The notes below the pieces were generated by a model, which was not told the origin of the DNA, ran no database searches, and saw nothing but the letters and a program-made list of their open reading frames with translations. A stretch of DNA of 64,000 nucleotides from positions 63,408 to 127,407 of the forward strand of contig NZ_KQ948564.1 of assembly GCF_001514125.1 (NCBI RefSeq), read 5' to 3'. Numbering within the stretch: the first letter of the stretch is position 1; every line of letters starts with the position of its first letter. This DNA comes from Streptomyces longwoodensis. GTDB lineage: Bacteria > Actinomycetota > Actinomycetes > Streptomycetales > Streptomycetaceae. Made by a program: the position numbers and the translations under genes. Positions 33,741-41,328 of the stretch are shown here, in pieces.

Positions 33741-33905
33741 ATGAGCTTCCACAGCACCGCAGCCCAGTTGGTCACCCTTGCCGCCGAGGGCGAGGAGCAC
33801 GGCGGCAACCACGAGAGCCTCAGCCCCTACCTCACCGGTGGCAGCGCCTTCTTCATCCTGCTGCTCCTGCTGTGGATCACCACCCGATTCAACCGCGACC
33901 GCTGA
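33741..33905 (+). CDS. Small single-span membrane protein (54 aa)
   Basis: The reading frame from ATG 33741 to TGA 33905 gives 54 residues: MSFHSTAAQLVTLAAEGEEH, a Gly/His/Asn linker, a hydrophobic run (AFFILLLLLWITT, about 36-48) and a basic end (RFNRDR). It has the same plan as the 53-residue protein upstream: polar head, one helix, Arg/Lys-Asp tail. GAAG lies directly before the ATG, a weak ribosome site. Third positions are strongly G/C. Function unknown; it sits 79 bases before nadD. Confidence 0.65.
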   Translation: MSFHSTAAQLVTLAAEGEEHGGNHESLSPYLTGGSAFFILLLLLWITTRFNRDR

Positions 33906-33984
33906 GGCACCGAAGGGTCGTGACGGGGCACTGCGGGCCTCCTCCCGCCGGAGCCCCCAGCTCGGGCCGGTAGGGTCTGCACGC

Positions 33985-34611
33985 ATGGGAGAGCAGGACA
34001 TGCCTACCGGCCCGTCGAACCCCGGCAAGCGCCGCCTCGGCGTGATGGGCGGAACGTTCGACCCGATCCACCACGGGCACCTGGTGGCGGCCAGCGAGGT
34101 CGCCGCCCAGTTCCACCTGGACGAGGTCGTCTTCGTCCCGACCGGACAGCCCTGGCAGAAGAGCCACCGCGCGGTCTCCCCGGCCGAGGACCGCTACCTG
34201 ATGACGGTCATCGCGACCGCCGAGAACCCGCAGTTCTCGGTGAGCCGCATCGACATCGACCGCGGCGGCCCCACCTACACCGTGGACACCCTGCGTGACC
34301 TGCGCGCCCTGAACCCGGACACGGACCTGTTCTTCATCACCGGCGCCGACGCGCTCGGCCAGATCCTCACCTGGCGGGACTCCGAGGAACTGTTCTCCCT
34401 CGCGCACTTCATCGGCGTGACCCGTCCCGGGCACAACCTCGCCGACCCCGGCCTGCCGGAGGGCGGCGTCTCGCTCGTGGAGGTTCCCGCACTCGCCATC
34501 TCCTCCACGGACTGCCGTGCGAGGGTCGCCAAGGGCGACCCCGTCTGGTATCTGGTGCCCGACGGAGTCGTGCGCTACATCGACAAGCGCGAGCTGTACC
34601 GCGGCCAGTGA
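33985..34611 (+). CDS. nadD: Nicotinate-nucleotide adenylyltransferase
   Basis: 208 residues from ATG 33985, with TAGGGT eight bases upstream (leaderless type). An ATG at 34000 with GGAGAG seven bases upstream is an alternative. The nucleotidyltransferase core has GVMGGTFDPIHHGHLVAASE with the H-x-G-H site, and VPTGQPWQKSHR. Near the C-terminus is ALAISSTDCRARVAKGDP, the ISSTxIR-type motif. It joins nicotinate mononucleotide and ATP to deamido-NAD, a required step of NAD synthesis. It heads the nadD-LCP-rsfS-phosphatase group. Confidence 0.95.
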   Translation: MGEQDMPTGPSNPGKRRLGVMGGTFDPIHHGHLVAASEVAAQFHLDEVVFVPTGQPWQKSHRAVSPAEDRYLMTVIATAENPQFSVSRIDIDRGGPTYTVDTLRDLRALNPDTDLFFITGADALGQILTWRDSEELFSLAHFIGVTRPGHNLADPGLPEGGVSLVEVPALAISSTDCRARVAKGDPVWYLVPDGVVRYIDKRELYRGQ

Positions 34612-34627
34612 GCCGAGAGGGGTACCG

Positions 34628-36496
34628 GTGAACGACCGATACGACGCGGGGTACGGGGGCGACCCGTACGAGCTCGTGGGCTACGACGAGTTCGGCCAGC
34701 CGGTCTACCGGCCGGTGCCGCCCCGGCAGGACCCGTCCCAGCAGGTCCCGCAGCAGCAGTCCTACGACCCGTACGCCCAGCAGCAGCCCTACGGCTACGA
34801 CCAGCAGGGCTACCCGCAGCAGGGCGGCCAGGGCGGCTACGACCGGCAGGACGGCCGGGGCTACGACCAGCACGGCGGCCAGGGCTACGACCAGCAGGGC
34901 TACGACCAGCAGGGCTACGACCAGCAGGGCTACGGCTACGACCCCTACGCCACCGGCCGGCAGGACCCCACCCCCTCCTACGAGCCGTACGACACCGGCC
35001 GGCAGGACCCCGTCGGCCACGACTCCTACGGCACCGCCCCGCAGCAGTCCGCGCCCACCCCGCCGTACGACCCCTACGGGCAGGGCGCGACCAGCGGACG
35101 GCAGCCCCGGGCCGAGTCGCGCGTCGCCGAGCAGACCGCCTACATCCCGCAGCAGGCCGGCCCCGCCGCCGACGAGGACGCCCAGCGTCCGCAGGACGCC
35201 GACGCACCCCAACGCGAGTACCACACCGAGCAGTTCGCCTTCGTCGAGGACCCCGACGCCGAGTCCGAGGACGTCATCGACTGGCTGAACTTCACCGAGA
35301 ACCGCACCGAGCGCCGCGAGGAGGCCAAGCGACGCGCCCGCAGCCGGCTCGTCGCCCTCGTCGTGGCCCTCGCGCTGGTCGCCGTCGGCGGCGTCGGCTA
35401 CCTCTGGTACGCCGGGAAGCTGCCCGGGCTGTCGTCCTCGTCCGACAAGAAGTCCGGCACCACCGCGGCCCCCGCCGCCCAGAAGCGCGACGTGATCGCG
35501 CTCCACCTGCACGACACCTCGGGCGGCGGGACCGCCACGGCCCTGCTCGTCGACAACACCACCACCCGGCAGGGCACCACTGTCCTGCTGCCCAACTCCC
35601 TGGTGCTGACCGACGACGACGGCACCACCACGACCCTCGCCAAGTCCGTCGACGACGACGGCTCCTCCGGCACCCGCGAGGCGCTGGACACCGTCCTCGG
35701 CACCGACATCCAGGGCACCTGGCGCCTGGACACGCCCTACCTGCAGAACCTCGTCGACCTGGTCGGCAACATCGAGATCGACACCGACACCGACGTCCCC
35801 GACCCGGCCGCCAAGAAGAAGGGCGCCGCCCCCCTCGTCCACAAGGGCGGCAACCAGACCCTCAGCGGCAAGATGGCCGTCGCCTACGCCACCTACCGCG
35901 CCGAGGGCGAGGCCCAGAACGCCCAGCTGCAGCGGTTCGGCCAGGTCATGCAGGGCGTGCTGCGCAAGATCTCCTCCGACGCGCAGGCGGCGACGGTCAC
36001 CGTGCAGACCCTGGCCCAGATCCTCGACCCCTCGCTCACCGACAAGGACCTCGGCACCTTCCTCGCGAAGCTCGCCGACCTCGCCAAGGGCGGCGACTAC
36101 AAGACCGCCGTCCTCCCGGTGCAGGCCGACGGCACGCTGAGCGCCGAAGCCAGCGCCAGCGTGGTCAAGGACGTCCTCGGCGGCACCGCGAAGAGCCCCG
36201 ACCGGGACGCCGCGGTCAGCGTCTCCGTGCAGAACGCCAGCGGCCGAAAGGCCGACACCGAGGACGCGCGCGTGGTGCTCCTCAACGGCGGCTTCACCTT
36301 CGTGGAGGCCGGTACGGCCGCCACGGACCGGGCCACCTCGAAGGTGCTCTACGCGGACGCCGCCGACAAGGAGAACGCCACCGAGGTCGCCAAGACCCTG
36401 GGCCTGCCCGCCGGCGTCGTGGCGAAGGGCACCGTCCCCGGCAACGCGGACGTGGCGGTCGTCCTCGGCGGGGACTACGAGCCCTCGTCGTCCTAG
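34628..36496 (+). CDS. pdtA: PdtA-like LCP (LytR-CpsA-Psr) protein
   Basis: A GTG at 34628 preceded by GAGAGGGG gives 622 residues. The cytoplasmic N-terminus (about 1-200) is dominated by Gln/Tyr/Gly/Asp repeats, including three tandem YDQQG units. A membrane helix (LVALVVALALVAVGGVGYLW) lies near 240-260. The extracytoplasmic part has a degenerate LCP domain (about 280-450; LSGKMAVAYATYRAEGEA is the late conserved block) and a LytR_C domain at the end (SVSVQNASGRKADTEDARVV to VAVVLGGDY). The usual LCP arginines are not evident: LLPNSL stands where SIPRD is expected. Position between nadD and rsfS matches PdtA (SCO2578), reported to attach polydiglycosylphosphate wall polymers and to matter for sporulation. 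Confidence 0.8.
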   Translation: MNDRYDAGYGGDPYELVGYDEFGQPVYRPVPPRQDPSQQVPQQQSYDPYAQQQPYGYDQQGYPQQGGQGGYDRQDGRGYDQHGGQGYDQQGYDQQGYDQQGYGYDPYATGRQDPTPSYEPYDTGRQDPVGHDSYGTAPQQSAPTPPYDPYGQGATSGRQPRAESRVAEQTAYIPQQAGPAADEDAQRPQDADAPQREYHTEQFAFVEDPDAESEDVIDWLNFTENRTERREEAKRRARSRLVALVVALALVAVGGVGYLWYAGKLPGLSSSSDKKSGTTAAPAAQKRDVIALHLHDTSGGGTATALLVDNTTTRQGTTVLLPNSLVLTDDDGTTTTLAKSVDDDGSSGTREALDTVLGTDIQGTWRLDTPYLQNLVDLVGNIEIDTDTDVPDPAAKKKGAAPLVHKGGNQTLSGKMAVAYATYRAEGEAQNAQLQRFGQVMQGVLRKISSDAQAATVTVQTLAQILDPSLTDKDLGTFLAKLADLAKGGDYKTAVLPVQADGTLSAEASASVVKDVLGGTAKSPDRDAAVSVSVQNASGRKADTEDARVVLLNGGFTFVEAGTAATDRATSKVLYADAADKENATEVAKTLGLPAGVVAKGTVPGNADVAVVLGGDYEPSSS

Positions 36497-36594
36497 GACG
36501 GACCGGACGGCTGGGGGGCCGGGGTAATCGCGTGGAAGGCGTGGGCGGTCATGAGACCCTTGGAGTCCAGTGACCGCCTACGGAAAGCCACGCA

Positions 36595-37038
36595 GTGACC
36601 GCCACGGACCGCTCTCTCGAACTCATCAACACGGCCGCCCAGGCGGCCGCCGACAAGCTCGCGCACGACATCATCGCCTACGACGTCAGTGACGTGCTGT
36701 CGATCACGGACGCCTTCCTCCTCGCCTCCGCCCCCAACGACCGCCAGGTCAAGTCGATCGTGGACGAGATCGAGGAGCGGCTCCTGAAGGACCTCGGCGC
36801 CAAGCCGGTGCGCCGCGAGGGCGACCGCGAGGCCCGCTGGGTCCTGCTCGACTACGTCGACATCGTCGTCCACGTCCAGCACAGCGAGGAGCGCGTCTTC
36901 TACGCCCTGGAGCGGCTGTGGAAGGACTGCCCCGAGCTCGACCTGCCCGAGGACGCCCGCGCGACCCGCGGCAAGGCGGAGGAGCACGCCAAGCTCCAGG
37001 CCGCCGAGGACGCCGACCGGCCGGGCGGTGAGTGGTGA
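36595..37038 (+). CDS. rsfS: Ribosome silencing factor RsfS
   Basis: 147 residues from GTG 36595 with GGAAAG upstream. The RsfS/DUF143 core is clear: LINTAAQAAADKLAHDIIAY, SDVLSITDAFLLASAPNDRQ, REGDREARWVLLDYVDIVVH, and the final ERLWKDCPELDL. The factor binds L14 on the 50S subunit and blocks subunit joining when nutrients are low. A charged tail extends beyond the usual end. Its stop overlaps the ATG of the next gene (TGATG), so both are translationally coupled. Confidence 0.95.
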   Translation: MTATDRSLELINTAAQAAADKLAHDIIAYDVSDVLSITDAFLLASAPNDRQVKSIVDEIEERLLKDLGAKPVRREGDREARWVLLDYVDIVVHVQHSEERVFYALERLWKDCPELDLPEDARATRGKAEEHAKLQAAEDADRPGGEW

Positions 37039-37706
37039 TGAGCGCCACGGGTGAGGTGAGCGACCGCAAGGGCCGGGGCCGCCGCGTCATCCTGTGGCGC
37101 CACGGCCAGACCGCCTGGAACGTGGAGCGCCGCTTCCAGGGCACCACCGACGTCGCGCTGACCGAGACCGGCGTGGCCCAGGCCCGCCGGGCGGCCCGGC
37201 TGCTGGCCTCCCTCGGGCCCGACGCGATCGTCTCCTCGGACCTGTCGCGTGCCGCGCACACGGCCGCCGAGCTGGCCGCGCTGACCGGCCTGGAGGTGAC
37301 CCACGACGAGGCGCTGCGCGAGACGTACGCGGGCGTGTGGCAGGGGCTCACCCACGAGGAGATCGTCGCCCGGCACGGCGAGGAGTACGCCGCGTGGAAG
37401 CGCGGCGAGCCGGTGCGCCGCGGCGGCGGTGAGCTGGAGACCGAGGTGGCCGACCGCGCCGCCCCCGTCGTGCTGCGGCACGCCGAGAAGCTGCCCGACG
37501 ACGGCACCCTCGTGGTGGTCAGCCACGGCGGCACCATCCGCACCACCATCGGCCGGCTGCTCGGCCTCGACGCGCACAGTTGGGAGAGCCTGGGCGGCCT
37601 GTCCAACTGCTGCTGGTCGGTCCTCGGCGAGGGCGCCCGCGGCTGGCGCCTGCTCGAGCACAACGCCGGTACGCTGCCCGAGCCGGTCCTCGGTGACGAC
37701 GACTGA
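37038..37706 (+). CDS. Histidine phosphatase family protein (phosphoglycerate mutase-like)
   Basis: An ATG at 37038 overlaps the rsfS stop; 222 residues. The catalytic RHG motif is in VILWRHGQTAWNVERRFQG (about 17-35). The second His is in VVSHGGTIRTTIGRLL. The acid in ETYAGVWQGLTHEEI and RHAEKLPDDGTLVV complete the fold. Actinobacterial members include glucosyl-3-phosphoglycerate phosphatase and other broad phosphatases. True 2,3-bisphosphoglycerate-dependent mutase is unlikely at this length. The substrate is not determinable. The coupling to rsfS is conserved in Streptomyces. Confidence 0.88.
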   Translation: MSATGEVSDRKGRGRRVILWRHGQTAWNVERRFQGTTDVALTETGVAQARRAARLLASLGPDAIVSSDLSRAAHTAAELAALTGLEVTHDEALRETYAGVWQGLTHEEIVARHGEEYAAWKRGEPVRRGGGELETEVADRAAPVVLRHAEKLPDDGTLVVVSHGGTIRTTIGRLLGLDAHSWESLGGLSNCCWSVLGEGARGWRLLEHNAGTLPEPVLGDDD

Positions 37707-37797
37707 GCGGCCCGTGGCGGCGACGGGCCCGGATTTCACTTTCCGGCAGGTCACAGGCTAAAGTTCTTCTTGTTCGCCCGCCGAGCGGGAAGAACGA

Positions 37798-37870
37798 GGG
37801 GCTATAGCTCAGTTGGTAGAGCGCCTGCATGGCATGCAGGAGGTCAGGAGTTCAATTCTCCTTAGCTCCA
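37798..37870 (+). tRNA. tRNA-Ala (GGC)
   Basis: A 73-base cloverleaf: acceptor GGGGCTA/TAGCTCC with discriminator A, D-arm AGCTCAGTTGGTAGAGC, anticodon stem CCTGC/GCAGG with loop ATGGCAT (anticodon GGC), T-loop TTCAATT. CCA is not encoded. An identical copy lies at 41117-41189. Confidence 0.97.
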
Positions 37871-37936
37871 CAGATCGACCGGATCGACGCTCTGTTGAGT
37901 TGTCAAAGATCGGTGGTCGAAGATCGACACATGAGC

Positions 37937-37965
37937 ATCCCGTCCCGGCAGGGGCGGGATTTTTT
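37937..37965. terminator. Terminator after the first tRNA-Ala
   Basis: ATCCCGTCCC (37937-37946), loop GGCA, GGGGCGGGAT (37951-37960), then six T. It is a strong intrinsic terminator and also abuts the end of the convergent regulator gene. Confidence 0.9.
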
Positions 37966-38834
37966 CATTGCCCCGCCCGCGCCTGGCCCTCCTGGCGCGC
38001 CCCGCCGCACAGGCGCCGCAGCAGGTCCGTGCGCCGCTCGGTCTCCTCGTCGTCCGGCGTGTAGACGACGATCCGGCACTCGGGCATCCCGTCGACCGAC
38101 AGCGACAGGGACGTCATCCGCAGTTCGCCCACCGTCGCGTGCCGGAAGACCTTCAGGCGGCGGTCCCGGTTCGCCACGTCACCCGCCTGCCACAGCCGCG
38201 CGAACTCCGGGCTCGCCGCCGACAGCCGGGATATGAACTCCTCCCAGGACGGCTCCCCGGCGTGCAGTCCGTACGCCGCCCGCAGGGTCGCCACCATCAT
38301 CGGCAGCTCCGTCTCCCGGAACATCAGCGGGCAGCGCTCCTCCGGCACGGTGAACAGCGTCCACAGCGCGTTCCTCGGGGTGCTGAGGTCGCCGCCGTCC
38401 AGGAAGAGGTCGCGGTAGACCTGGTTGGCGGCCAGGATGTCGTAGCGCGCGTTGTAGACCACCGCCGGGCGCGGCACGAGCGCGTCGACGACCCCCCGGA
38501 CCTCTGGCCCCACGCTCTGGGCCGGCGGCCCCTGCACCGGTGTGTACGGCACCTCCGCCAGGTGGTACAGGTGCTCCCGCTCGGGCGCGTCCAGCCGCAG
38601 CGTGCGCGCCACGGCGTCCAGGACCTGCGCCGAGGCGTTGATCGGCCGGCCCTGCTCCAGCCACGTGTACCAGGTCACCCCCACGCCCGAGAGCTGGGCG
38701 ACCTCCTCGCGGCGCAGGCCCGGCGTGCGCCGCCGGAACCCCGGTGGCATCCCCACGTCCGCCGGCGTCACCCTCGCCCGCCTGCCGCGCAGGAAGGCCG
38801 CCAGCTCCGTCCGGCGCCGCTGTGTCGTCCGCAT
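37965..38834 (-). CDS. XRE-family regulator with MmyB-like ligand domain
   Basis: An ATG at 38834 with GGGGGG eight bases upstream gives 289 residues and starts where the family usually does (MRTTQRRRTELAAFLRGRRA). An in-frame start at 38933 would add a tandem-repeat leader. The N-terminal helix-turn-helix (PGLRREEVAQLSGVGVTWYTWLEQGR region, about 30-70) is followed by an MmyB-like domain of PAS type (VVDALVPRPAVVYNARYDIL, ANQVYRDLF, WEEFISRLSAASPEFARLW, FRHATVGELRMTSLSLSVDG). Such regulators often bind a fatty-acid-like ligand and repress an adjacent gene. The divergent exporter 194 bases away is the obvious target. Confidence 0.88.
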   Translation of the reverse strand: MRTTQRRRTELAAFLRGRRARVTPADVGMPPGFRRRTPGLRREEVAQLSGVGVTWYTWLEQGRPINASAQVLDAVARTLRLDAPEREHLYHLAEVPYTPVQGPPAQSVGPEVRGVVDALVPRPAVVYNARYDILAANQVYRDLFLDGGDLSTPRNALWTLFTVPEERCPLMFRETELPMMVATLRAAYGLHAGEPSWEEFISRLSAASPEFARLWQAGDVANRDRRLKVFRHATVGELRMTSLSLSVDGMPECRIVVYTPDDEETERRTDLLRRLCGGARQEGQARAGQ

Positions 38835-38890
38835 CGCCACGCCCCCCGTCGCCGCGTCCCGCATCGGTACGGCACTCATCGTCCCGTCCG

Positions 38891-38935
38891 CCACGTCCCC
38901 CATCGCCACGTCCCCCATCGTCACGTCCCCCATGG
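38891..38935. repeat. Three tandem 15-bp units ahead of the regulator gene
   Basis: Units at 38891-38905, 38906-38920 and 38921-38935 are nearly identical. Each carries an in-frame ATG on the minus strand, and translated they read MGDVT/MGDVA/MGDVA. Confidence 0.75.
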
Positions 38936-39027
38936 TCGAAGCCCTTCCCCATTCCTGCCAGGTGCTGTCAGTACCAGCATCGGCGGGCACTCGGCACCCG
39001 TATCGAGGTCTCGTCACGCTCGACGGC

Positions 39028-40491
39028 ATGACGACCACACCCCGAACGGGCCCCGTTCCGGCGCCCGCTCCGATCGCTACTCACAGTGAACACCCCACCA
39101 CTGACAACGGCCCCCGGCGGCTCCTCGCCGTCGTGCTCGCGGCCCAGTTCATGGCCCTGCTCGACGTCTTCATCGTGAACGTCGCCGCTCCCACCATCGG
39201 TTCCGACCTGCACGCCTCCGGCGCCGACCTGCAACTCGTCGTGGCCGGCTACGCCATCGCCTACTCCGTGCTGCTGATCACCGGGGCCCGGCTCGGCGAC
39301 CGGTTCGGGCACGGCCGGGTCCACCTCGTCGGGCTCGCCCTGTTCACCACGGCCTCGCTGGCCTGCGGCCTGGCCCAGGGCGTCACCGAGCTGATCGTCT
39401 TCCGGCTGGTGCAGGGCGCCGGCTCGGCGGTGATGATCCCGCAGGTGCTCAGCCTGATCCAGCGGTCCTTCACCGGTGAGGCCCGGATGCGGGCGCTGGG
39501 CGCCTACTCGGCGGTCCTGGCCGTCGGCGCGGCGGCCGGGCAGGTGGTGGGCGGCCTGCTGGTCAGCGCCGACCTGCTGGGCACCGGCTGGCGGCCGGTG
39601 TTCCTGGTCAACGTGCCCGTGGGCCTGGTCCTGCTGGTCCTCGGCCGCAGCGTGCTGCCGCGGGGCGGCGGCGTCGAGTCGGCGCGCGGCCTGGACGGCC
39701 CCGGCCTGGTCCTGCTCGGCGCGGCCGTGTCCCTGGTCACCGTGCCGCTCGTGCTCGGCCAGGAGGAGGACTGGCCGCTGTGGTCCTGGCTGTCCATGGC
39801 GGCCGGCGCGGTCGTCTTCGCGCTGTTCTGCCGGTACGAGGCCCGGCTGGCCCGGCGCGGCGGCGCCCCGCTGATCGCACCCCGGGTGCTGCGCCACCCC
39901 GGCATGGGGCTGGCCGTGATGCGCATCGGCGCGGTCATGGCGGTCAACGGCGGCTTCCTCTTCGTGCTCACCCTGCACGTCCAGGGCGGCCTGGGCTACA
40001 GCGCGCTGCGCGCCGGCCTGACCTTCGCGCCGACCGCCGCCGTGTTCGGTGTGGTCGGGCTCACCTGGCGCCGCTGGCCCGCGGTCTGCCAACGCGTCCT
40101 GATCCCCGCCGGGTTCACCCTCACCGCACTGTCCGTGGCCGGCGTCGGCCTCGCCCTGCGCCACGGCAGCCACGGCGGCGCCTGGGTCTACCTCGCCTAC
40201 ACGGGCGTCGGAGCGGGGCTCGCGCTCGCCTTCAGTCCGACGCTGACCCGGGCCCTGGCCGGGGTGCGGCCCGAGGACGCCGCCGACGCCAGCGGACTGC
40301 TCGCCACGGTGACGCAGCTCGGCCAGCTGATCGGTGTCGCGGCCTTCGGCACACTGTTCTTCGACCGGCTTGAGTCACTCGGGGCCCGGCAGGCGTATAC
40401 CTCTTCGGACGCGCTGATGACCTGCATGTCCGCGCTCGCGGCGACGGCCGCCCTGGGTGCCCTCGCCGGACTGGTACTGAGGCGTCGCTGA
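39028..40491 (+). CDS. MFS exporter, DHA2 (EmrB/QacA) type
   Basis: 487 residues from ATG 39028. Helix 1 has QFMALLDVFIVNVAAPTIGS, motif A reads GARLGDRFGHGRVHLVG, motif B is VFRLVQGAGSAVMIPQVLSL, and motif C follows in helix 5 (GAYSAVLAVGAAAGQVVGG). About 14 membrane helices fit the DHA2 family of proton-driven drug exporters. The regulator on the opposite strand is probably its repressor. The intergenic region (38835-39027) would hold both promoters. The substrate is unknown. Confidence 0.88.
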   Translation: MTTTPRTGPVPAPAPIATHSEHPTTDNGPRRLLAVVLAAQFMALLDVFIVNVAAPTIGSDLHASGADLQLVVAGYAIAYSVLLITGARLGDRFGHGRVHLVGLALFTTASLACGLAQGVTELIVFRLVQGAGSAVMIPQVLSLIQRSFTGEARMRALGAYSAVLAVGAAAGQVVGGLLVSADLLGTGWRPVFLVNVPVGLVLLVLGRSVLPRGGGVESARGLDGPGLVLLGAAVSLVTVPLVLGQEEDWPLWSWLSMAAGAVVFALFCRYEARLARRGGAPLIAPRVLRHPGMGLAVMRIGAVMAVNGGFLFVLTLHVQGGLGYSALRAGLTFAPTAAVFGVVGLTWRRWPAVCQRVLIPAGFTLTALSVAGVGLALRHGSHGGAWVYLAYTGVGAGLALAFSPTLTRALAGVRPEDAADASGLLATVTQLGQLIGVAAFGTLFFDRLESLGARQAYTSSDALMTCMSALAATAALGALAGLVLRRR

Positions 40492-40560
40492 CCGTATCGG
40501 CCCGGCCGTGGCAGAATCAAACGGCCGGAAGGGGGCGCGGCCCGACGGGAGGGAGTAGCG

Positions 40561-40734
40561 ATGCCTGCGAGCATCCTCGAGGAGGGCGGTCACCTCCTCG
40601 ACGCGGGACCGACACGGGACACGGTCACGCGGCTCAGCTGCCCCTCCTGCGGTTCCGCCCACGTGGCCCAGGTTCTCGGGGACAACGGCGGTGTCTCGTA
40701 CGTGTGCACGTCCTGCGGCCACAGCTGGAGCTGA
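40561..40734 (+). CDS. Small zinc-ribbon-like protein (57 aa)
   Basis: An ATG at 40561 behind GGGAGGGAG encodes 57 residues. Two Cys pairs (SCPSCGSAH at about 26-34 and CTSCGHSWS at the end) form a likely zinc ribbon of rubredoxin-like spacing. The N-terminus is MPASILEEGGHLLDAGPTRD. No catalytic motif. Three bases separate its stop from the next small gene, so the two are co-transcribed. It may be a nucleic-acid or protein-binding adaptor; function unknown. Confidence 0.75.
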   Translation: MPASILEEGGHLLDAGPTRDTVTRLSCPSCGSAHVAQVLGDNGGVSYVCTSCGHSWS

Positions 40735-40737
40735 TCG

Positions 40738-40971
40738 ATGGGTGCACACAGGCGGAAGTGCGACTGGTGCGGGAGCGGCAACCCGATCGTCCGGGACATG
40801 GAGCCGGTCAATCCCGACTACCAGTACTGGTGCGAGGAATGCGCGCGGGCGCTGATCATAAAAGGCGACCCCATCGAGACGTACCGCGAACTCGAGGGGG
40901 AGCCGATCTACGGACGCCTCCTGGAGGAGCACTGCACGCTCAAGCGCTTCTACTCGTTCGTGACGGCCTAG
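40738..40971 (+). CDS. Small Cys-rich protein (77 aa)
   Basis: 77 residues from ATG 40738. CDWC (about 8-11) and CEEC (about 32-35) form a probable zinc finger (MGAHRRKCDWCGSGNPIVRD, QYWCEECARALII). A helical part follows (ETYRELEGEPIYGRLLEEHC). It starts three bases after the upstream 57-residue zinc-ribbon gene and ends 146 bases before the second tRNA-Ala. I do not recognise a named family. Confidence 0.8.
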   Translation: MGAHRRKCDWCGSGNPIVRDMEPVNPDYQYWCEECARALIIKGDPIETYRELEGEPIYGRLLEEHCTLKRFYSFVTA

Positions 40972-41116
40972 CCGGCCGCGCGAACAGGGAGAGCCGGGTG
41001 GTCCGGGCCCGGCGAAACCGATTTGGTGTTCCACCCCCCGGACCGTGTAATGTTGGCGTCGCCGCCGGGGAGACCGGGCGGACAAGCCGGGAACGCGGTT
41101 CGGCCGCGCGGCACAA

Positions 41117-41189
41117 GGGGCTATAGCTCAGTTGGTAGAGCGCCTGCATGGCATGCAGGAGGTCAGGAGTTCAATTCTCCTTAGCTCCA
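41117..41189 (+). tRNA. tRNA-Ala (GGC), second identical copy
   Basis: Identical over all 73 bases to the copy at 37798-37870, with different flanks on both sides. The two are in the same direction, 3,319 bases apart. Confidence 0.97.
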
Positions 41190-41197
41190 CAGTGGGT

Positions 41198-41229
41198 GAA
41201 GGCGGGTCATCGTGAGATGGCCCGCCTTC
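41198..41229 (+). terminator. Terminator after the second tRNA-Ala
   Basis: GAAGGCGGGTCATC (41198-41211) pairs with GATGGCCCGCCTTC (41216-41229), loop GTGA, one G-U pair. Confidence 0.8.
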
Positions 41230-41276
41230 GTCGTCTCCGCACGCGTACGCGCGCACGCGTGGCCGGCCGGGAACGA

Positions 41277-41311
41277 CGGCGGGCCGCTCCCCGGACAGGA
41301 GCGGCCCGCCG
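41277..41311 (-). terminator. Terminator of the NuoF-like/cytochrome operon
   Basis: A perfect 14-bp stem (41277-41290 with 41298-41311), loop CCGGACA, 17 bases downstream of the minus-strand stop at 41329. Confidence 0.8.
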
Positions 41312-41328
41312 TACGCGCGCGTGGCGCG

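Noticed and set aside
37798..41189. Integrative element attached at tRNA-Ala
   Set aside because: No integrase, relaxase or replication gene lies between the two tRNAs, and the flanks differ immediately outside the tRNA.
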